A stretch of 42,118 nt of DNA, taken from positions 1 through 42,118 of the forward strand of contig NZ_FLTX01000066.1 of assembly GCF_900092025.1 (NCBI RefSeq), read 5' to 3'. A model generated the notes under the pieces. That model made no database searches, had not been told where the DNA came from, and saw only the letters and a program-made list of their open reading frames with translations. Shown one piece after another: positions 17,813 through 25,409 of the stretch (positions are counted from its first letter, which is position 1; each line of letters starts with the position of its first letter). The stretch comes from Xanthomonas bromi. GTDB taxonomy: Bacteria > Pseudomonadota > Gammaproteobacteria > Xanthomonadales > Xanthomonadaceae. Made by a program: the position numbers and the translations under genes.

Positions 17813-17841
17813 TTGCGGGGGACCGATTGCGGAGTTATAAC
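17813..17841 (+). promoter_or_regulatory. putative promoter of the toxin-antitoxin pair
   Basis: TTGCGG (17813-17818) and TATAAC (17836-17841) are spaced by 17 bases, giving a sigma-70-type promoter 24 bp before the antitoxin ATG. The -10 sits in the self-complementary octamer GTTATAAC, a plausible autoregulatory site. A strong AGGAGGT ribosome site follows. Confidence 0.5.
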
Positions 17842-17865
17842 TTTCGTATTAACAGGAGGTCCGCC

Positions 17866-18087
17866 ATGAAGCTCAAGATCACCGCCATCGGCAATTCCGC
17901 CGGGGTCATCCTGCCCAAGGAACTGCTGGCTCGCCTGCGGCTCGGAAAGGGCGACGAACTCTATGCACTGGAAACACCAGACGGCATCAAGCTGACCAAT
18001 TTCGACCCCACCCTGGCCGCACAGATGGACGTGGCCGAACAGGTGATGCGCGAGCGCCGCACGCTGCTGCACAAGCTGGCGCAGTAA
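17866..18087 (+). CDS. MazE/AbrB-type antitoxin
   Basis: A 73-residue protein with a SpoVT/AbrB-type swapped-hairpin DNA-binding domain in residues 1-45 (ITAIGNSAGVILPKELLARL is the family pattern) and a charged, probably disordered C-terminal half expected to bind the toxin. The ATG at 17866 is set by the strong AGGAGGT just upstream. The next gene, a Doc-type toxin, starts 9 bp after the stop, so the two form one operon. Such antitoxins neutralise the toxin and usually repress their own promoter. Doc is classically paired with Phd; an AbrB-fold partner is also common in databases. Confidence 0.88.
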   Translation: MKLKITAIGNSAGVILPKELLARLRLGKGDELYALETPDGIKLTNFDPTLAAQMDVAEQVMRERRTLLHKLAQ

Positions 18088-18096
18088 GCCATTCCC

Positions 18097-18522
18097 ATGA
18101 TCATTTTGATCGAACGGCCGCTGGTGCTGGCCATCCATGACCGTCAGCTGGCCGAGCATGGCGGCGCCAGCGGCGTGCGCGACGATGCCCTGCTCGACTC
18201 TGCGCTGGCCAGACCCAGGCAATTGCTGTCCTACGGCGCGCCGCCGCCGGATCTGGCGGCGCTTGCGGCCAGCCTGGCCTATGGCCTGGCGCGCAATCAT
18301 CCATTTGTCGACGGCAACAAACGCACCGCCGCCGTCGCCTGCGAAACCTTCATCGTGCTCAACGGCGCAATCATGGTGGCAGACGATCTGGAGCTCTACG
18401 GGTTCTATATGGGGCTGGCCGACGGATCGCTGGACGAAGCGGCCTGCGCGACATGGCTGCGTCCTCGCCTGCAGGTACGACACCCGCAACGCGTCAACGA
18501 ATCGACGCCCATCTACGGCTGA
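18097..18522 (+). CDS. doc: Doc-family toxin (Fic fold)
   Basis: A 141-residue Doc/Fic-fold protein. The motif HPFVDGNKRT at residues 68-77 matches the Doc form HxFx[ND][AG]NKR. The studied Doc toxin phosphorylates elongation factor EF-Tu and stops translation; AMP transfer is used by other Fic proteins. The length is usual for Doc. All visible catalytic residues (His68, Asp72, Lys75, Arg76) are intact, so the toxin is likely active and depends on the upstream antitoxin for control. It is the last gene of the two-gene unit; the next genes face the other way. Confidence 0.92.
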   Translation: MIILIERPLVLAIHDRQLAEHGGASGVRDDALLDSALARPRQLLSYGAPPPDLAALAASLAYGLARNHPFVDGNKRTAAVACETFIVLNGAIMVADDLELYGFYMGLADGSLDEAACATWLRPRLQVRHPQRVNESTPIYG

Positions 18523-18609
18523 AGCGAGCTGACCGAAACGCGCTGTGTCAGGCAGTTGCGTCAGACAAGCCGTGTCTGTCTGGCGCACGCAGCATGATCG
18601 ATCGCTGCA

Positions 18610-18946
18610 CTAGGTGGCACTGCCCTGGTCGGTACGCTTGCGCGTCGCGACCGCCTTCTTCGCCGCCGCCTTGCGCACGGCCGGGCCTTTGGTTTTCACG
18701 GCTTTCTTCGCGGCTACCGAGCGGACGCTGGCGGTGCGCTTCTTGGCGGCGTGCCTGGTCTGTGCCGACAATGCCTGCCTATCGTCTTGCTGGCCGTAGT
18801 TTTTTTGCTTGCGGTCTTCAGCGCTTTCTTTGCACCCGCTGCACGGGTCAGCGAGGGCGGCTTGTCGGAATTGGCTACAGCGTCGTCCTATGCGGCCTTC
18901 TTCCTGGTGGCCTTGGAGGCGGTGTTGGGAGGTGGCACGCCAACAC
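18610..18946 (-). pseudogene. decayed Lys/Ala-rich (histone H1-like) sequence
   Basis: On the minus strand this stretch encodes Lys/Ala-rich segments typical of histone-H1-like bacterial proteins, but in two frames. The first frame has ASKATRKKAA, then an in-frame TAG, then AGAKKALKTASKKTTASK. After a shift near 18760-18780 the second frame has AAKKRTASVRSVAAKKAVKT and KAAAKKAVATRKRTDQGSAT, ending with TAG at 18610. No start codon with a ribosome site was found. It may be a dead gene or the lost C-terminal tail of the GIY-YIG-like protein just upstream. Function is unknown; DNA binding is suggested only by composition. Confidence 0.55.
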
Positions 18947-18948
18947 GC

Positions 18949-19542
18949 TCACTGCGCGCCGCAATACCACGCCCAGATCTGTTCGGGCAGATGCGCCTGC
19001 AGCGGCAGATCGAGGGCGCGATACCCATCCAGCACGTCGCGCAGCGCACGTTGCGCCGGTGTCGGCCCGACCAGCCCATCCAGTTCGTCCGGACTCAGCT
19101 GCACGGCCGACCAGTCGTACAACCGATCAATGCACTGCGCCATCGCCGCGTGCAACCAGTCGCGCAAGACGAACACGCGGTAGCCGTGGGCATGCAAACC
19201 GCTCACTGCCAGTTCCAGTGCCTCACTCACGCCACGGAACCACTCGGTATGCCCACCGACGACTGCGCGGATCGCCATCGGTGCCGGTGCTTTATGCGCA
19301 AGCAAGGGGCGACGCAGTTGCAACTTCAGATCGCGCGCGTCGCGCTCGCGCTCGACTTCGACGAGCAACGCGCGTTCCAGATCGAAAAAATCGAACCAGC
19401 GCGGATGCAGGCTACCGATACGTCGCAACGGATCCCGCGAGAAACCGATCTTGCAATGGTCTTCCCACTGGCAAGGAAACACATAGGTGAAGCAGCGCCC
19501 GTCGATGGCGAGCGGTGTACTGCTACTTCCGCGCATGCTCAT
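18949..19542 (-). CDS. GIY-YIG-like (Mug113/T5orf172-type) domain protein
   Basis: A 197-residue protein. The N-terminal part (residues about 15-95) has the pattern FTYVFPCQWEDHCKIGFSRDP followed by LRRIGSLHP and a Glu-containing strand-helix region. This resembles the Mug113/T5orf172 branch of the GIY-YIG nuclease superfamily; the match is by eye. The remaining 100 residues are helical with several Trp. The ATG at 19542 overlaps the TGA of the upstream DUF763 gene (ATGA), which argues for this start over a second ATG at 19536 and for translational coupling. The coupling to a helix-hairpin-helix protein suggests a joint role on DNA, but none is established. Confidence 0.7.
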   Translation of the reverse strand: MSMRGSSSTPLAIDGRCFTYVFPCQWEDHCKIGFSRDPLRRIGSLHPRWFDFFDLERALLVEVERERDARDLKLQLRRPLLAHKAPAPMAIRAVVGGHTEWFRGVSEALELAVSGLHAHGYRVFVLRDWLHAAMAQCIDRLYDWSAVQLSPDELDGLVGPTPAQRALRDVLDGYRALDLPLQAHLPEQIWAWYCGAQ

Positions 19543-20849
19543 CGACGACTTACATGCGCGTGCGCATCCTCTGGTGCTGGTTCCCAACCGAACACGCTGC
19601 GCCCGCCGTACCGATGCGCATCGCGACGTTCCTGCGCAATGTAGTCTTCCACTGTCGGCCCCTGTGCAGTGGCTTCGAGACGACGCGCCTGTGCATCCAG
19701 CCGTGCGATCGCCTGCAAGCGTTCGTCGTGACCGAGCTTGGCCTGCTGCATCGCCTGCTTGAGCACGCCGATGGTGTGATCGAGCACGCGTGTAGGTACC
19801 GGGAACGGTTGCCGGTCCTTGCCGCCGTGCGCAAGCGAAAAGCGTGCCGGGTCGCTGAAACGGCACGGTGTGCCGTGCACCACTTCAGCCACCATCGCCA
19901 GCGAGCGCAAGGTACGCGCACCCACGCCCGGCACCTGCAGCAACGCGGTGAAATCGCGGGGCCCCGCTTCGGCCGCCGCAGCCAGGCTGCCATGCAGCCG
20001 GCGGACGATCACGTTCTCGCCGCGCACATCGTGATGATCGGGCAGGGACAGATGCGGTTGCTGCGCCGGGTCCCACTCCTGCCCGGCGAACAGATCGCCG
20101 GTGACCGGACCTTGCGCCACAGTCGCCGCAGGCACCTGCTCACCCGCAATCCGTTGCCATTGGCGTGCCAGCTGATCCGGCGCCGTGCTGCGCAGCAACT
20201 CCACCTGCGCATCGCGCGAGGCAGCCGCGCGCTGGTCGGCAAGATTGACGATGTTGCCTTGATGCGCGCCATCGATAGCCGCATGCGGCGCATCCACAAA
20301 ACTGCTCAGTCCTTCGGAGAGCCAGTGATAGCGGCGTGCCTGCTTGCGCTGCCCGTGCATGCCTTGTTGCACCACCACCCAGCGGCCGTCGTCGCTGACG
20401 ATGAACCCGTGCAGATACAGATCGAAGCCGTCCTGCACTGCGGCGCTGTCCACTTTGGCGACCAGCCGGCTGGCCTGCACCAATGCAACGCCATCCAGCC
20501 CCACGGCATCGCCCACGGCCAGCAATTCGGAAGGCGTGGCGCGCGAATGCCGGCCGCGCCCGCCACACACATGGATGCCGAGTTCGCCAGACAATGGCGT
20601 CAACCCACGCTTGAGTGCGCCAATCACGCTGGTGGTGATGCCGGACGAATGCCAGTCCATCCCCATCACCGCACCGAACGACTGAAACCAGAACGGGTGT
20701 GCAAGCCGCCGCAACACTTCATCGCGCCCATAGCTGTGCACGATCGCCTCGCACATCACCGCGCCAAGCCGCGCCATTCGCTCACCCAACCAACGCGGAA
20801 CGCGCCCTCCATGCAAGGGAAGATCCGCACTGCCACCGCGCCGGCTCAT
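19539..20849 (-). CDS. DUF763 domain protein with helix-hairpin-helix motif
   Basis: A 436-residue protein that covers the whole DUF763 family. The N-terminus has the diagnostic RRGGSADLPLHGGRVPRWL. Residues about 303-314 (LLQVPGVGARTL) form a helix-hairpin-helix of the DNA-binding type. No signal peptide or membrane segment is present. The ATG at 20849 is preceded by GAGGTGG; an ATG nine codons upstream is possible but not conserved-looking. DUF763 proteins have no confirmed biochemical activity; a DNA-related role is inferred from the HhH and from the ATGA-coupled GIY-YIG-like gene downstream. Confidence 0.88.
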   Translation of the reverse strand: MSRRGGSADLPLHGGRVPRWLGERMARLGAVMCEAIVHSYGRDEVLRRLAHPFWFQSFGAVMGMDWHSSGITTSVIGALKRGLTPLSGELGIHVCGGRGRHSRATPSELLAVGDAVGLDGVALVQASRLVAKVDSAAVQDGFDLYLHGFIVSDDGRWVVVQQGMHGQRKQARRYHWLSEGLSSFVDAPHAAIDGAHQGNIVNLADQRAAASRDAQVELLRSTAPDQLARQWQRIAGEQVPAATVAQGPVTGDLFAGQEWDPAQQPHLSLPDHHDVRGENVIVRRLHGSLAAAAEAGPRDFTALLQVPGVGARTLRSLAMVAEVVHGTPCRFSDPARFSLAHGGKDRQPFPVPTRVLDHTIGVLKQAMQQAKLGHDERLQAIARLDAQARRLEATAQGPTVEDYIAQERRDAHRYGGRSVFGWEPAPEDAHAHVSRR

Positions 20850-21141
20850 TACTGCCACCTCGTCTTCATGCCGCAAGGATAACGGCGGAGCGTCGCAGCA
20901 ACTGGGACGCAGACGGATAGCTGCGCGCGCAACCTGACGAATTCAGCGCACCACATCGCATCGCATGCATTGCGGGCCGCACTCGCAACGCATGCAAGCG
21001 CGAGCGTGTCGTGATTACAGTGCTGCTGTTGAATGCGGTTGCATAGCGCTAGATAGGCACGCATCGCACACATGGTCACTTTGCGTTGACCACAGCGCCG
21101 TCAAGGTGGTGGCCTTCCTCAGCCATCGCCACGGGGCTCGC
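20850..21141. other. divergent intergenic region before the paoABC-like operon
   Basis: A 292-bp divergent spacer between DUF763 (minus) and the aldehyde oxidoreductase operon (plus). TTGAAT and TAGATA around 21029-21055 could be a weak promoter, but the 15-base spacing is short. No operator was identified. Confidence 0.35.
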
Positions 21142-21720
21142 ATGACTGCCACACCCGCCACTGCGCATGACACGGCGCCGGCAACTGCCGCCACCAGTGC
21201 GCCGACCTACCCGGTCAACCTGCGCATCAACGGTCAGCCTTATCGACTGCAACTCGAAGCCTGGGTCAGCCTGCTCGACTTGCTGCGCGACCGCCTCGAT
21301 CTCACCGGCACCAAGAAAGGCTGCGACCATGGCCAGTGCGGCGCCTGCACGGTGCTGGTCGATGGCCGCCGCATCAATAGCTGCCTGACCCTGGCCGTCA
21401 TGCAGGACGGTGCCGACATCACCACCGTCGAGGGACTCGCAAATGGCGAAGACCTGCATCCGCTGCAACGCGCCTTCATTGCCAACGATGCATTCCAGTG
21501 CGGCTATTGCACCCCGGGTCAGCTGTGCTCGGCAGTAGGCTTGATCAACGAAGGCAAGGCGCACGACCGCGACCAGGTGCGTGAACTGATGAGCGGCAAC
21601 CTGTGCCGCTGCGGCGCCTATCCGCAGATCACCGATGCCGTCATGGAGGTGATGGGCAAGCCCAGCGACAGCAGCGAAAGCGCGGCCACCCCATGGACCC
21701 CAGGGACGGTGCCGGCATGA
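21142..21720 (+). CDS. paoA: aldehyde oxidoreductase, 2Fe-2S subunit (PaoA-like)
   Basis: A 192-residue small subunit of a xanthine-oxidase-family molybdoenzyme. The plant-type [2Fe-2S] cluster uses Cys61, 66, 69 and 81 (GCDHGQCGACT and INSC); the second cluster uses Cys120, 123, 155 and 157 (CGYC and CRCG). It is close to E. coli PaoA in the core (GTKKGCDHGQCGACTVLV). Unlike that protein, no twin-arginine signal is seen: the first 25 residues are Ala/Thr/Pro-rich, and the upstream frame has no RR-plus-hydrophobic stretch. The complex may thus be cytoplasmic. Its stop overlaps the next start (ATGA). Confidence 0.92.
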   Translation: MTATPATAHDTAPATAATSAPTYPVNLRINGQPYRLQLEAWVSLLDLLRDRLDLTGTKKGCDHGQCGACTVLVDGRRINSCLTLAVMQDGADITTVEGLANGEDLHPLQRAFIANDAFQCGYCTPGQLCSAVGLINEGKAHDRDQVRELMSGNLCRCGAYPQITDAVMEVMGKPSDSSESAATPWTPGTVPA

Positions 21721-22781
21721 TTCCGCTCACCTATACGCGCCCGGACAGCATCGATGCCGCACTCGGCGCCATCGCAGTGCGTCGCGACGACACACAGCCG
21801 ATGCCCTCCGAGGCGCCGGTGCGGCTGATCGCTGGCGGCACCAATCTCACCGATTTGATGAAACTGCAGCTGATGCGCCCCAGCGCTCTGGTCGACATCA
21901 ACCGGCTGCCACTGGACAGCATCCGTCCTCAACCCGATGGCGGTCTGCGCCTGGGTGCGCTGGCGCGCAATGCCGACACCGCATATCACCCGGAGGTGGA
22001 AGCGCGTTACCCATTGCTGAGCGCCGCGATCCTGGCCGGCGCTTCGCCACAGATCCGCAATATGGCCAGCAATGGCGGCAACCTGTTGCAGCGCACGCGC
22101 TGCCTGTATTTCTACGACCACGCGACGCCGTGCAATAAACGCGCCCCAGGCACCGGCTGTTCGGCCATCGGCGGGCTGACCAAATACAACGCCATCCTGG
22201 GCACCAGCGCGCACTGCATCGCCACGCACCCATCGGACATGTGCGTGGCACTGGCAGCGCTGGATGCAGTGGTACATGTGCACGGCGCCAATGGCGAGCG
22301 CGACATTCCGTTCGCACACTTCCACCGCTTGCCCGGCGAGCAGCCGGAACTGGACAGCACCTTGGCGCCGGACGAGTTGATCGTGCATATCGATCTCCCC
22401 GACGCGCAGCCCTTCGTCGCACACAGTGCATACCTCAAAATCCGCGAGCGCCTCTCGTATGCGTTTGCGCTGGTGTCGGTGGCGGCCGCGTTGGATTTGG
22501 CCGAAGACGGCAGCATCCGCGAGGTACGCGTTGCATTGGGCGGCGTGGCGCACAAGCCGTGGCGCAATCCAGATGCAGAAGCACAACTAGCTGGTCAACC
22601 GGCCACCGACGACAGCTTTGGCCGCCTGGCCGATGCGCTACTGCAGGGCGCGCAACCGCAAGGCGAAAACGCCTTCAAGTTGCCGCTGGCACGCCGCGCC
22701 ATCGTGCGTGCATTGCGCGTTGCGCGCGAGGGCACCATCGACAACCGCGGGCGCACCAGTGCGTTGGAGGAATCGCCATGA
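21717..22781 (+). CDS. paoB: aldehyde oxidoreductase, FAD/4Fe-4S subunit (PaoB-like)
   Basis: A 354-residue FAD-binding medium subunit. The FAD loop AGGTNLTDLMK is near residue 39, and ASNGGNLLQRTRC is near residue 117. Cys129, 139, 148 and 167 (RTRCLYFYDHATPC, GTGC and HC) correspond to the extra [4Fe-4S] cluster that marks the PaoB-type subunit rather than ordinary xanthine dehydrogenase. It passes electrons from the molybdenum centre to the outside acceptor. The start overlaps the paoA stop and the stop overlaps the paoC start, both as ATGA, giving tight stoichiometric coupling. Confidence 0.93.
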   Translation: MIPLTYTRPDSIDAALGAIAVRRDDTQPMPSEAPVRLIAGGTNLTDLMKLQLMRPSALVDINRLPLDSIRPQPDGGLRLGALARNADTAYHPEVEARYPLLSAAILAGASPQIRNMASNGGNLLQRTRCLYFYDHATPCNKRAPGTGCSAIGGLTKYNAILGTSAHCIATHPSDMCVALAALDAVVHVHGANGERDIPFAHFHRLPGEQPELDSTLAPDELIVHIDLPDAQPFVAHSAYLKIRERLSYAFALVSVAAALDLAEDGSIREVRVALGGVAHKPWRNPDAEAQLAGQPATDDSFGRLADALLQGAQPQGENAFKLPLARRAIVRALRVAREGTIDNRGRTSALEESP

Positions 22782-25075
22782 ATGCACGCAGCAACGACCT
22801 GCCCGACAGCGAGCTGACCCCACCGGTTGCCGACAGCGGTACCGGTTATCGTCCCACCGGCACCGGCGTCACTCGCATCGATGGACGCGCAAAGGTCACC
22901 GGCCAAGCGCGCTATGCCGCCGAGTGGCCGGTATCGGATCTGGCCTATGGCGTAGTGGTCAACAGCAGCATCGCCAAGGGTGAGATCGTCGCATTTCATC
23001 TGGATGCCGCGCGCGCAGTGCCCGGTGTGCTGGAGATCGTCACCCACGAAAACCGCCCGCACATGCGCGGCATGGATCTGTTCTACAAGGACATGACGGC
23101 ACCGGCCGGTTCGCCATTCCGTCCGTTGTACGACAACAAGATCTTGTACAGCGGCCAGCCCATCGCGCTGGTGGTTGCCGAAACGTTCGAAGCGGCGCGC
23201 CACGCCGCGCATCTGGTGGAAGTGGAGTTGCTGCAGGACCCGCATGCCACCAATCTGATGACCAACCTGGACCGTGCCCACACGCCCAAGCCATTGAAGG
23301 CAGGGTTTTCGCCGCCACCCAAGGACAAGGGCGAGCCGCAGAGCGCATTCGACACTGCGGCGTGCCAGATACAGGCCGACTACTACAGCGGCGTGGAACA
23401 CCACAACCCGATGGAGTTGTTCGCTTCCACCGTGATCCGCGATGCCGACGGGCACTTCACCATTTACGACAAGACCCAGGGCTCGCAGAACAGCCGGTGG
23501 TACGTCTCGCATGTGTTCGGCCTGAGCAAGCGCAAGGTCACCGTGCGCAACCCGTACGTGGGCGGCGCATTCGGCTCCGGTCTGCGCCCGCAGTATCAAC
23601 TGCCACTGGCGGTGATGGCATCGATCCTGCTGGATCGCTCGGTCCGCGTGGTGCTGACGCGGCAACAGATGTTCACCTTCGGCCACCGCCCCGAAACGTT
23701 GCAACGATTGAAGCTCGGCGCCGACCGCGATGGCAGCTTGCGCTCCATCTGGCATGAAGCCATCGCCGAAACCTCTCGCATCGAAGACTACGTGGAAGTG
23801 GTGGTCAACTGGAGCGGCCAGTTGTACGCCTGCGATAACGTCCATCTGGGCTACAAGGTGGTGAGCCTGGACCACTACAGCCCGATGGACATGCGTGCAC
23901 CGGGTGCGGCGCATGGTGTGCACGCACTGGAAGTGGCGATGGACGAGCTGTCCTACGAGATCGGCATGGATCCGTTGGCGCTGCGCCTGAAGAACTATGC
24001 CGAGGTCAATCCGGCCGACGACAAGCCCTACTCCAGCAAAGCGTTGCGCCAGTGTTATGAGCAAGGGGCCGAGCGCTTCGGTTGGGCGCAACGCCCGCTA
24101 CAACCGCGCGCGCGCAAGCAAGGCAGCGAATGGGTGGGCTGGGGCATGGCCACCGGGCAATGGGATGCGATGCAGATGTTCGCGCGCGCACATGCGGTGC
24201 TGCATGCCGACGGACGTTTGGTGGTCAGCAGTGCGGCCAGCGATATCGGCACCGGCACCTACACGGTGATGGCGATGATCGCTGCCGAAGCCTTGGGTCT
24301 GCCGCTGGAACAGGTGACATTTCGACTCGGCGACTCCACCTTGCCGGTTGCACCGATCGAGGGCGGCTCCTCGCACGTCACCACGGTCGGTTCGGCTGTG
24401 GATGGCGCGTGCGGCAAGCTGCGTGCGCGCTTGTTGCGGCTGGCCCAGGCGCTGCCGGCCTCGCGCTTCGCGAAGGCCAAAATCGACGATGTGGCGTTTG
24501 CCGACGGCAAGCTGGCATTGCGTGCAGATGCCAGCAGCGCCATCGCCTTGACCGACCTGCTGCGCATTGCAAGGCTGGAGCACATCGAAGACAAGTTCTT
24601 GCTATTGCCCAACGTGCTCAAGCAACGCAAGTACACCCGTGCCACGCATGGCGCCGTGTTTGTGGAGGTGCGGGTGGACGAAGAACTGGGCACGGTGCGC
24701 GTGACGCGGGTGGTGAGTGCGATTGCCGCTGGGCGCATTCTCAATCCGATCACTGCACGCAGCCAGATCGTCGGCGGCGTGGTCTGGGGCATCGGCCAGG
24801 CCTTGCACGAGCACACCCAATCCGACCACCGTTTCGGCCGGTTCATGAATCACGATTTTGCGATGTATCACGTCTCGGCCAACGCCGACATCCACGACAT
24901 CGACGTGATCTTCGCCGACGAAGACGACCGCATCGTCAGCAGTCTGGGCGCGAAAGGTGTTGGCGAGATCGGCCTGGTTGGTGTTTCTGCGGCGATCTGC
25001 AATGCCATCTTCCATGCCACCGGCAAGCGCATCCGCAGCACGCCGATGACGCCGGATAAGGTGATTGCGGACTGA
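22778..25075 (+). CDS. paoC: aldehyde oxidoreductase, molybdenum-binding subunit (PaoC-like)
   Basis: A 765-residue catalytic subunit of the xanthine-oxidase family. It begins with the fused IDGRAKVTGQARYAAEW motif, has the molybdopterin contacts GGAFGSG and QGSQNSRW, and carries the catalytic base Glu730 in GVGEIGL near the end. E. coli PaoABC oxidises aromatic aldehydes to acids, so a role against plant aromatic aldehydes is plausible here but inferred. The start at 22778 overlaps paoB; a longer frame from 22241 merely runs antisense-like through paoB in another frame. A paoD/xdhC-type cofactor chaperone, next in the E. coli operon, is not present in the 1.3 kb downstream. Confidence 0.93.
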   Translation: MNARSNDLPDSELTPPVADSGTGYRPTGTGVTRIDGRAKVTGQARYAAEWPVSDLAYGVVVNSSIAKGEIVAFHLDAARAVPGVLEIVTHENRPHMRGMDLFYKDMTAPAGSPFRPLYDNKILYSGQPIALVVAETFEAARHAAHLVEVELLQDPHATNLMTNLDRAHTPKPLKAGFSPPPKDKGEPQSAFDTAACQIQADYYSGVEHHNPMELFASTVIRDADGHFTIYDKTQGSQNSRWYVSHVFGLSKRKVTVRNPYVGGAFGSGLRPQYQLPLAVMASILLDRSVRVVLTRQQMFTFGHRPETLQRLKLGADRDGSLRSIWHEAIAETSRIEDYVEVVVNWSGQLYACDNVHLGYKVVSLDHYSPMDMRAPGAAHGVHALEVAMDELSYEIGMDPLALRLKNYAEVNPADDKPYSSKALRQCYEQGAERFGWAQRPLQPRARKQGSEWVGWGMATGQWDAMQMFARAHAVLHADGRLVVSSAASDIGTGTYTVMAMIAAEALGLPLEQVTFRLGDSTLPVAPIEGGSSHVTTVGSAVDGACGKLRARLLRLAQALPASRFAKAKIDDVAFADGKLALRADASSAIALTDLLRIARLEHIEDKFLLLPNVLKQRKYTRATHGAVFVEVRVDEELGTVRVTRVVSAIAAGRILNPITARSQIVGGVVWGIGQALHEHTQSDHRFGRFMNHDFAMYHVSANADIHDIDVIFADEDDRIVSSLGAKGVGEIGLVGVSAAICNAIFHATGKRIRSTPMTPDKVIAD

Positions 25076-25155
25076 CCTATATTACCCGTTGCCCCTGTAA
25101 GCATGTATGGAGCATGCGACAGAAATGGGGTTACGAAAATGCAGCCACTTAGAGG

Positions 25156-25288
25156 GGCTAACAAAACCTAGCGAGCGGTCGCCAGGTGGGCGTGGACGGC
25201 GCACAGGAACCGGAGTGTACGAGTGGTACATGCCGATTCCGAGCACCGGCCGCGCCCGCCTGGCGTCTGCGTCGTAGTTTTGTTGGCC
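25156..25288. repeat. 133-bp imperfect palindromic repeat element
   Basis: The two ends are inverted copies (GGCTAACAAAAC at the left; GTTTTGTTGGCC at the right, 11 of 12). A second pair lies inside (GCCAGGTGGGCGTGG against CCGCGCCCGCCTGGC, 13 of 15). Around the centre near 25221 the sequence stays partly self-complementary (GTAC-GAGTG-GTAC). The whole element can fold into one long hairpin. A truncated diverged copy lies at 1661-1759. It encodes no protein. It behaves like a dispersed, possibly MITE-like intergenic repeat. Confidence 0.75.
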
Positions 25289-25320
25289 GCTCTTAGTCGA
25301 TGCTCTGAGTGGTCATGACA

Positions 25321-25353
25321 ATGGGCCCAATGCACTCGGTGCATTGGGCCCAT
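25321..25353. repeat. perfect 15-bp inverted repeat with 3-base loop
   Basis: ATGGGCCCAATGCAC and GTGCATTGGGCCCAT are exact complements separated by TCG. The position, 246 bp past paoC and 33 bp after the 133-bp repeat, would allow a terminator role, but no T-run follows on either strand (GTCTTAT on the plus strand). Confidence 0.85.
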
Positions 25354-25409
25354 GTCTTATCGCAGCAGCACATTGTCGATGTGACGAGGCTGTGCATTCC
25401 ACTCACCCA

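Noticed and set aside
17800..18588. 262-codon minus-strand ORF over the toxin-antitoxin pair
   Set aside because: Antisense to two genes with clear motifs (AbrB fold; HPFVDGNKRT) and a strong ribosome site.
18751..19644. 297-codon plus-strand ORF with hydrophobic start
   Set aside because: Its hydrophobic part is the reverse of the Lys/Ala-rich region and the rest is antisense to the GIY-YIG-like gene.
22241..22777. N-terminal extension of the PaoC frame
   Set aside because: It overlaps paoB in another frame; the ATG at 22778 fits the ATGA overlap and the family start.
22595..24091. 498-codon minus-strand ORF
   Set aside because: Antisense to paoB/paoC; His/Arg/Val-rich shadow without a domain.
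25168..25353. Small ORFs encoding TPVPVRRPRPPG-like peptide
   Set aside because: They are translations of the palindromic repeat and adjacent hairpin, not genes.
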